This document shows, one piece after another, positions 7,095 through 11,571 of a stretch of DNA of 11,571 nt; positions within the stretch are counted from its first letter, which is position 1, and every line of letters begins with the position of its first letter. A model generated the notes under the pieces. That model made no database searches and was not told the DNA's origin. It saw only the letters and a program-made list of their open reading frames with translations. The stretch is taken from NCBI GenBank assembly GCA_937934645.1, contig CALGYZ010000007.1, forward strand, positions 1-11,571, read 5' to 3'. Source of the stretch: an uncultured Bacillaceae bacterium (GTDB lineage: Bacteria; Bacillota; Bacilli; Bacillales; Caldibacillaceae). Both the position numbers and the translations under genes were made by a program.

Positions 7095-7874
7095 ATGAAT
7101 TACGAAACGTTAATTTGTGAGATTGAAAATAAAGTTGCTTTAGTTACGATTAATCGTCCACCGGTTAACCCGTTAAACTCCCAAGTGTTCAGCGAACTTA
7201 GCCAACTATTAAATGAGTTGGAAGAAAATGATGACGTCCGTGTTGTTGTTCTTACCGGTAGCGGCGAGAAAGCGTTCGTGGCTGGTGCTGATATTAAAGA
7301 AATGGCAACAAAAGATTTAACAGGCTTAAACTTAATGAACAAGCGCTCACGAGCGATGTTTACACAAATTGAAAACTTATCAAAACCGGTCATTGCGGCG
7401 ATTAACGGCCTTGCTTTAGGCGGCGGCTTTGAGCTAGCACTTGCTTGCGATTTAAGAATTAGTTCTGATAAAGCGAAATTTTCCTTCCCGGAAACAGGAC
7501 TTGGCATTATTCCTGGCGGCGGTGGAACACAACGTTTACAAAGAATTGTCGGACAAGGAATTGCGAAAGAATTAATTTACTTCGGTGATATGATTGACGC
7601 CGAAAAAGCATTAGAGCTGCATCTTGTTAACCGTGTTGTTCCACATGAGGAGTTGCTTACAGAAGCATTGAACTGGGCAGGAAAGTTAGCAGAAAAACCA
7701 GCTGTTGCTATTTCAATGGCAAAACAATCAATCAATCACGGCGGCTATGTTGATATCGAATCAGGTTTAACGATCGAAACAGCCAGCTTTGCGACAGCAT
7801 TTTCATCTGAAGATGCGAAAGAAGGCTTAACTGCCTTTATGGAAAAAAGAAAGCCTGTTTATGTCGGTAAATAA
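7095..7874 (+). CDS. Enoyl-CoA hydratase (crotonase family)
   Basis: A 259-residue crotonase-fold enzyme, predicted to add water to trans-2-enoyl-CoA to give (3S)-hydroxyacyl-CoA, the second step of the cycle. The oxyanion-hole segments are FVAGADIKEM (61-70) and NGLALGGGFELALACD (104-119). Both catalytic acids of true hydratases are present: Glu113 in GGGFE and Glu133 in FPETGLGIIPGGGGTQRL, which matches the Glu pair of rat crotonase. This argues against an isomerase or a dehalogenase. The start has a full AAGGAGG at 7081-7087, seven bases away. The coding region ends 13 bases before the thiolase start, so the two are translated from one message. Acyl chain preference is not visible. Confidence 0.95.
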   Translation: MNYETLICEIENKVALVTINRPPVNPLNSQVFSELSQLLNELEENDDVRVVVLTGSGEKAFVAGADIKEMATKDLTGLNLMNKRSRAMFTQIENLSKPVIAAINGLALGGGFELALACDLRISSDKAKFSFPETGLGIIPGGGGTQRLQRIVGQGIAKELIYFGDMIDAEKALELHLVNRVVPHEELLTEALNWAGKLAEKPAVAISMAKQSINHGGYVDIESGLTIETASFATAFSSEDAKEGLTAFMEKRKPVYVGK

Positions 7875-7875
7875 C

Positions 7876-7882
7876 GGAGGGG
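7876..7882 (+). promoter_or_regulatory. Ribosome binding site that decides the thiolase start
   Basis: GGAGGGG lies just after the hydratase stop codon. ATG 7888 is five to seven bases away, depending on the pairing, while the adjacent ATG 7885 is closer than usual. A further in-frame ATG at 7861 lies inside the hydratase gene, before this site, and is unlikely to be the start. Confidence 0.6.
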
Positions 7883-7887
7883 TAATG

Positions 7888-9069
7888 ATGAAAGCAAAAG
7901 AAATTGTTTTATTAGAAGGAGCCCGTACAGCATTTATTAATATAAATGATATGTTTCGGGAAGTGACAGCGACAGAACTAGCTGTTCACGCCGCAAAAGA
8001 AGCGATTAAAAAAGCAAAGATTCAACCGGAAGAGATTGACCATGTCGTATTTGGTAATGTACAGCAATCAAGCCGGGATGCCCACTTTTTAGCGAGACAT
8101 GTCGGTTTAAAAGTTGGTACGCCGATTCGTGTTCCGGCTGTAACGATTAACCGTGTGTGCGGAACAGGAATTGAGGCAATTACTGCGGGGGCCCGTCATA
8201 TTTTAGCAGGTGAAGCGGACGTTGTTTTAGCCGGTGGAACGGAAAATATGAGCCAAGTTCCTCACGTCATTCGCGGCATGCGCTGGGGGTCACCACTCGG
8301 CTCACCAAAAGTGGAAGATTGGCTTTGGGACGGCTTAACAGATACGTATGTTGGTCTCAGCATGGCAGAAACGGCTGAAAATTTAGCGAAAAAATACAAT
8401 ATTAGCCGGGAAGAAGTCGATGCCCATGCACTATCCAGCCATGAACGTGCCATTCAGGCCAGAGAAAAAGGTTATTTTAAAGAAGAGATCGTTCCGGTGA
8501 CGGTTAAAACGAGAAAAGGTGAAGTCATCGTTGACGAAGATAACCATATTCGTGAAACAAGTATGGAAAAGCTGAGCAAATTAAAACCGCGCTTTATTGC
8601 AGACGGTGTTGTAACCGCAGGAAATGCAAGCGGTATGGTTGACGGAGCGGCAGCTGTTGTAATCGCTTCTGCAGAATATGCAGAAAAGCACGGCTTAAAG
8701 CCGATTGCCCGACTCGTATCATGGGAAGCTGTCGGTGTTGATCCGGAAATTATGGGAATTGGTCCAGTACCGGCGATTAAAGGTGCAGTGGCTAAAGCCG
8801 GCTTAACATTAGCTGACTTAGATTTAATCGAAATTAACGAAGCATTCTCTGCACAATACTTAGCCTGCCAAAAAGAATTAGGATTTGACTTGGAAATTGG
8901 TAATGTTAACGGAGGTGCGGTAGCCATCGGTCATCCGTTAGCAGCGAGCGGAACGAGAATTTCCTTAACACTTGCTTACGAATTAAGAAGACGGAACAAA
9001 AAATACGGCGTTTCTTCTGCATGTATCGGCGGCGGTCAAGGGATTGCTGCAGTATGGGAAGCTTTATAA
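7888..9069 (+). CDS. Acetyl-CoA acyltransferase (thiolase)
   Basis: A 393-residue thiolase that cleaves 3-oxoacyl-CoA with CoA to release acetyl-CoA and a shortened acyl-CoA, the last step of the cycle. The nucleophilic Cys is C91 in NRVCGTGIEA, the general-base His is H349 in GGAVAIGHPLAASGTR, and the second Cys is C379 in SACIGGGQG. The NEAF motif lies at 317-320. Length is standard. The sequence resembles both degradative FadA-type and acetoacetyl-CoA thiolases of Firmicutes. The operon context favours degradation. Starting at ATG 7888 gives the normal thiolase N-terminus (MKAKEIVLLEGARTAF). The next gene begins 160 bases downstream, by far the largest gap in the operon. Confidence 0.95.
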   Translation: MKAKEIVLLEGARTAFININDMFREVTATELAVHAAKEAIKKAKIQPEEIDHVVFGNVQQSSRDAHFLARHVGLKVGTPIRVPAVTINRVCGTGIEAITAGARHILAGEADVVLAGGTENMSQVPHVIRGMRWGSPLGSPKVEDWLWDGLTDTYVGLSMAETAENLAKKYNISREEVDAHALSSHERAIQAREKGYFKEEIVPVTVKTRKGEVIVDEDNHIRETSMEKLSKLKPRFIADGVVTAGNASGMVDGAAAVVIASAEYAEKHGLKPIARLVSWEAVGVDPEIMGIGPVPAIKGAVAKAGLTLADLDLIEINEAFSAQYLACQKELGFDLEIGNVNGGAVAIGHPLAASGTRISLTLAYELRRRNKKYGVSSACIGGGQGIAAVWEAL

Positions 9070-9094
9070 TATAACAATTTGGAGTCATTCTGCC

Positions 9095-9188
9095 AGAAGA
9101 ACCGGTTTTGCCCCTTTGGTCAATGTCTTTGAAAATCCTCTTAGTTCATTTGAAAAAGAATATCTGGCCAAAAAGGGGCTCTTCTTCT
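9095..9188 (+). other. Possible long hairpin between thiolase and acyl-CoA dehydrogenase
   Basis: The 160-base gap inside the operon (9070-9229) holds an imperfect long inverted repeat. GCCCCTTTGG (9110-9119) can pair with CCAAAAAGGGGC (9168-9179), leaving two bulged As. Outside this, AGAAGAA (9095-9101) can pair with TTCTTCT (9182-9188). No T run follows, so it is not a classic terminator. An RNA-processing or stability element is possible. The thiolase-side ATG at 9044 opens a frame through the gap into the next gene, but that N-terminus resembles nothing I recognise in the family. I treat the stretch as non-coding. Confidence 0.35.
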
Positions 9189-9216
9189 ACTCGAATTCCG
9201 TTTTATTCCACCATAG

Positions 9217-9225
9217 AAAGGATGG
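9217..9225 (+). promoter_or_regulatory. Ribosome binding site that decides the acyl-CoA dehydrogenase start
   Basis: AAAGGATGG stands four to seven bases before ATG 9230, depending on the pairing. This supports a 567-residue protein and argues against the 62-residue upstream extension from ATG 9044, which has no ribosome binding site and starts inside the thiolase gene. Confidence 0.65.
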
Positions 9226-9229
9226 TTCG

Positions 9230-10933
9230 ATGACAAAACTAGACACATTTCCAAAAAACTCATTTTTTGCCGATGAAGTTGATTTGAAAGAAGTTTTTAC
9301 AGTTGAAGATTTTACGGATGAACATAAAATGATTGCCCAAACAACGAAAGATTTTGTTGAACAAGATGTGATGCCTGTTCTTCCGAAAATCGAAAATCAA
9401 GAGTTTGAAGAGTCTAAAAAACTAATTAAACAATCTGGTGATCTCGGATTACTCGGTCCGGATATTCCTGAAGAATTTGGCGGACTCGGTTTAGATAAAG
9501 TTAGCTCCATTGTTATTACAGAACAAATGGCAAAAACACGTTCATTTGTTGTCACCTATTCCGGCCAAGTCGGAATTGGTTCACTTCCGATTGTTTATTA
9601 CGGTACAGATGAACAAAAAGCGGCCTATCTTCCATCTGTTGCAGCAGGTGAAAAGATTGGTTCTTACGCATTAACAGAGCCCGATGCCGGTACAGATGCA
9701 CTCGGCATTAAAACGACAGCAAAGCTTTCCGAAGATGGCACCCATTATATTTTGAACGGGGAAAAACAGTTTATTACGAATGCTTCATTTGCTGACTTTT
9801 TTATCTTATATGCAAAAATTGACGGTGAAAAATTTACAGCGTTTATTATTGATCGCGATACAGAAGGGCTTTCCATCGGTCCGGAAGAGCAAAAAATGGG
9901 CTTAAAAGGTTCTTCAACAACGCCAGTCATTTTAAACGATGTGAAAGTACCTGTTGAAAATGTGCTCGGTGAAATTGGCCGTGGCCACTCGATCGCTTTC
10001 AATATTTTAAATATTGGCCGTCATAAAATTTCAGCGACATGTCTCGGTACAGCGAAACGTGCATTAGAACTGGCTGTGGCACATGCAACGGAAAGAAAAC
10101 AATTTAAACGTCCGTTGGCAGAGTTTAGTTTAATTAAAGAAAAGATTGCCGATATGGTGTTGAAAATTTTTGCCATGGAATGTATGGTGTACCGGACAGC
10201 CGGCGAGTTTGAAAAAGGTGCCCGTTACTGCGAAGAAAATAATCTTCCGTTTTTAAAAATATTGAAAAACTATGCGGTTGAATGTTCAGCGAATAAAGTT
10301 TATGCATCAGAAGCACTTGATGCAGTCGTTGACGAAGCACTGCAAATTCATGGCGGGTACGGTTATGTGAATGAATATGAAATTGAAACATTATACAGAG
10401 ATTCACGCATCAACCGTATTTTTGAAGGAACGAACGAAATCAACCGTATGGTGATCGCTAATACATTATTAAGTGAAGATGGTTTTCCGGCTGTAAAGAA
10501 AATGAAGGGTGAGTTGACAGGACGTTTCGAGCGCCAATGGAATTTTGCAGAGCGTTTAAGAGAACTAACGAATACGCTCGTTCGTGATGTGAAAGCAAAC
10601 TTTACAAGCCCGGATGAGGAACAAGAACTATTAGCAGCAATTGCTGATTTAGCGACAGCAAGCTTTGCATTAGAAAGTGCGCTCATTCGCACTGAGAAAA
10701 TTTTTGCAGGAAAAGCAGGAAAAAAAGCTGAACAATATGAAAGAATCGTTAAAGTGTTAGCTGAAGTGATTGCTACGGACGTATTGCAAAAAGGTTTAAC
10801 CGTAGCAGGGAATATGTCTGCTGAATTTAAGCAACAATTAACTGAAGTTTTCCAACAGCAAAATAATAGTGAAATTAATTTAGTAGAAGAGAAGCGGAAA
10901 ATTGCTGATACTGTCATTTCATCCGGTTATTAA
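9230..10933 (+). CDS. fadE: Acyl-CoA dehydrogenase, FadE/VLCAD-like with C-terminal extension
   Basis: A 567-residue FAD enzyme that introduces the trans-2 double bond into acyl-CoA, the first step of the cycle. The core (about 25-415) has the helical N-terminal domain, the FAD and substrate segment YALTEPDAGTDA (146-157), the GEKQFITNASFADFF strand region (177-191), the ATERKQF segment (286-292), QIHGGYGYVNEYEIE (372-386) and the catalytic base Glu399 in RIFEGTNEINR. A further 150 residues after the core, mostly helical, match the extended form seen in mitochondrial VLCAD and in Bacillus subtilis FadE (YusJ), rather than the 380-residue short-chain enzymes. Electrons should go to an electron-transfer flavoprotein, which is not encoded here. 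It is followed by a 33-base gap to the thioesterase. The symbol is given by family resemblance; orthology was not tested. Confidence 0.92.
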   Translation: MTKLDTFPKNSFFADEVDLKEVFTVEDFTDEHKMIAQTTKDFVEQDVMPVLPKIENQEFEESKKLIKQSGDLGLLGPDIPEEFGGLGLDKVSSIVITEQMAKTRSFVVTYSGQVGIGSLPIVYYGTDEQKAAYLPSVAAGEKIGSYALTEPDAGTDALGIKTTAKLSEDGTHYILNGEKQFITNASFADFFILYAKIDGEKFTAFIIDRDTEGLSIGPEEQKMGLKGSSTTPVILNDVKVPVENVLGEIGRGHSIAFNILNIGRHKISATCLGTAKRALELAVAHATERKQFKRPLAEFSLIKEKIADMVLKIFAMECMVYRTAGEFEKGARYCEENNLPFLKILKNYAVECSANKVYASEALDAVVDEALQIHGGYGYVNEYEIETLYRDSRINRIFEGTNEINRMVIANTLLSEDGFPAVKKMKGELTGRFERQWNFAERLRELTNTLVRDVKANFTSPDEEQELLAAIADLATASFALESALIRTEKIFAGKAGKKAEQYERIVKVLAEVIATDVLQKGLTVAGNMSAEFKQQLTEVFQQQNNSEINLVEEKRKIADTVISSGY

Positions 10934-10950
10934 TTTTGTTAATCTATTTA

Positions 10951-10959
10951 AAGGAGGTG
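10951..10959 (+). promoter_or_regulatory. Extended ribosome binding site of the thioesterase gene
   Basis: AAGGAGGTG is a nine-base match to the 3' end of 16S rRNA, seven bases before ATG 10967. It is among the strongest sites in the window and suggests that the last gene of the operon is well translated. Confidence 0.8.
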
Positions 10960-10966
10960 CCGAGTT

Positions 10967-11383
10967 ATGAAAAATGTTCATAAATTAAAAGTATATTTTG
11001 GTGATACGGATGCGGCAGGGATTGTCTTTTATCCGAATTATTACCGCTGGATGGACCAGGCAACATTTGAATTAATCGAAAAAGCGATCATGAATCCGAA
11101 AGAACTGCGGACAGAAAAGAATATTACTTATCCATTATTAGAAACAGGATGCAAACATTTTGCACCATTATTTGATGGTGATATTGTAGAAATTCATTCA
11201 CACGTATCTGAAATCCGTAACAAAGTGTTTAAAGTTCAACATGAATTCAAAAAAAATGGTGAAGTAATTGCATCTGGTTTTGAAATCCGCGCATGGACAT
11301 CGATTAAAGATGGCAAGCTAAAAGCGATTCCGATTCCAGATGACATCCGGGCGGCATTCGGACACCCGGTTCAAACGGTATAA
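10967..11383 (+). CDS. Acyl-CoA thioesterase, 4-hydroxybenzoyl-CoA thioesterase-like (hotdog fold)
   Basis: A small cytoplasmic hotdog-fold protein of 138 residues predicted to hydrolyse an acyl-CoA to the free acid and CoA. The signature FGDTDAAGIVFYPNYYRWMD (11-30) is very close to that of the Pseudomonas 4-hydroxybenzoyl-CoA thioesterase (FGDCDPAGIVWYPNYHRW), and Asp15 corresponds to its catalytic Asp17. The remaining strands (HFAPLFDGDIVEIHSHVSEI, SGFEIRAW) fit the family. YbgC-type and other short-chain thioesterases share the same motif, so an aromatic substrate cannot be assumed. Sitting last in the beta-oxidation operon, it may recycle CoA from stalled intermediates or free a particular end product. 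No intrinsic terminator with a T run follows directly. The nearest strong hairpin is at 11525. Confidence 0.9.
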   Translation: MKNVHKLKVYFGDTDAAGIVFYPNYYRWMDQATFELIEKAIMNPKELRTEKNITYPLLETGCKHFAPLFDGDIVEIHSHVSEIRNKVFKVQHEFKKNGEVIASGFEIRAWTSIKDGKLKAIPIPDDIRAAFGHPVQTV

Positions 11384-11494
11384 CCCCCATTAAATATCGA
11401 GATCGTTTCAGTTAAATTTTTCTCCTGAATTCATTAGTTTGTTGTAAAGTAAAAGCTTACCCTTTTAGTCGAACTTTTATTATAAATAGATGTA

Positions 11495-11514
11495 AGGGGC
11501 TGTCTGATAAGTCC
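11495..11514. mobile_element. Possible terminal inverted repeat of an insertion sequence
   Basis: GGGGCTGTCTGATAAGTCC (11496-11514) has the form of a terminal repeat seen at the ends of several Firmicute insertion sequences, which often begin GGGGCTGTC and continue into AAGTC. I link it to IS1182-like elements from memory only. It is followed within a few bases by a strong hairpin, a common arrangement at the edge of an element. The body and transposase would lie to the right, outside the window. The opposite end and the target duplication cannot be seen, so this is a motif-based call. Confidence 0.45.
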
Positions 11515-11524
11515 TAAAAAAAAC

Positions 11525-11571
11525 AGGCAAGTGGTAAGAAAATTTGTTTTTTCTCCACTTGCCTTTTATAT
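11525..11571. terminator. Strong hairpin terminator, probably bidirectional
   Basis: AGGCAAGTGG (11525-11534) pairs perfectly with CCACTTGCCT (11555-11564), and the inner AGAAAA/TTTTCT can extend the stem. TTTTATAT follows on the + strand. A run of As precedes the left arm, giving a U run on the opposite strand, so it could stop transcription from either side. It may end the beta-oxidation operon, or shield a neighbouring insertion sequence from read-through. The gap 11384-11494 before it shows no gene and only a weak AT stem (TAAAAG/CTTTTA). Confidence 0.75.

Noticed and set aside
9044..9229. 62-residue N-terminal extension of the acyl-CoA dehydrogenase
   Set aside because: It begins inside the thiolase gene, lacks a ribosome binding site, and its residues do not look like the start of this family, whereas ATG 9230 has a good site and a normal N-terminus.
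7100..10917. Several long minus-strand open frames opposite the beta-oxidation genes (for example 7507-7100, 8927-8472, 10917-10363)
   Set aside because: They are antisense shadows of well-supported genes, with low-complexity, Ser/Ala-rich translations and no recognisable domains.

Overview
The window looks like a chromosome segment of a low-GC Gram-positive bacterium of the Bacillaceae. The grounds are the AT-rich, Bacillus-like codon use, near-perfect AAGGAGG ribosome binding sites, compact intrinsic terminators and the protein families present. The genus cannot be fixed from sequence alone. Every protein gene lies on the + strand.

Region 1 (1-536) carries the end of a CRISPR array with four identical 32-bp repeats of subtype I-C type. 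It is read leftwards (minus strand) and continues past the left edge. The leader side faces right and holds no cas gene. The same leader-side sequence contains an unexpected series of GTGCGA-like hexamers spaced at about 21 bp or 41 bp, in phase with the GTGCGA inside the last CRISPR repeat.

Region 2 (537-3760) holds two single-gene units, each closed by its own hairpin terminator. The first is an MFS transporter of the anion:cation symporter type, broken by a frameshift at a run of seven Gs. The second is an AMP-forming acyl-CoA ligase, probably starting at a TTG codon. Region 3 (3833-6092) is a large sensor-regulator with two GAF-like domains, a central PucR/CdaR-like region and a C-terminal PucR-type helix-turn-helix, again followed by a terminator.

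Region 4 (about 6161-11383) is a five-gene operon: 3-hydroxyacyl-CoA dehydrogenase, enoyl-CoA hydratase, thiolase, FadE-type acyl-CoA dehydrogenase and a hotdog-fold acyl-CoA thioesterase. With the ligase, this is a complete beta-oxidation cycle: activation, FAD-dependent dehydrogenation, hydration, NAD-dependent oxidation and thiolytic cleavage, plus a thioesterase that can release CoA. The transporter and the regulator beside it suggest an inducible catabolic locus for a carboxylic acid. The true substrate (fatty, branched or aryl-alkanoic acid) is not shown by the sequence.

The right edge (about 11495-11571) carries what looks like the terminal inverted repeat of an insertion sequence, followed at once by a strong hairpin. 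Any transposase would lie beyond the window. Apart from the 21-bp phased motifs, I see no clear candidate for an undescribed system; most of the window is a well-formed catabolic gene cluster.
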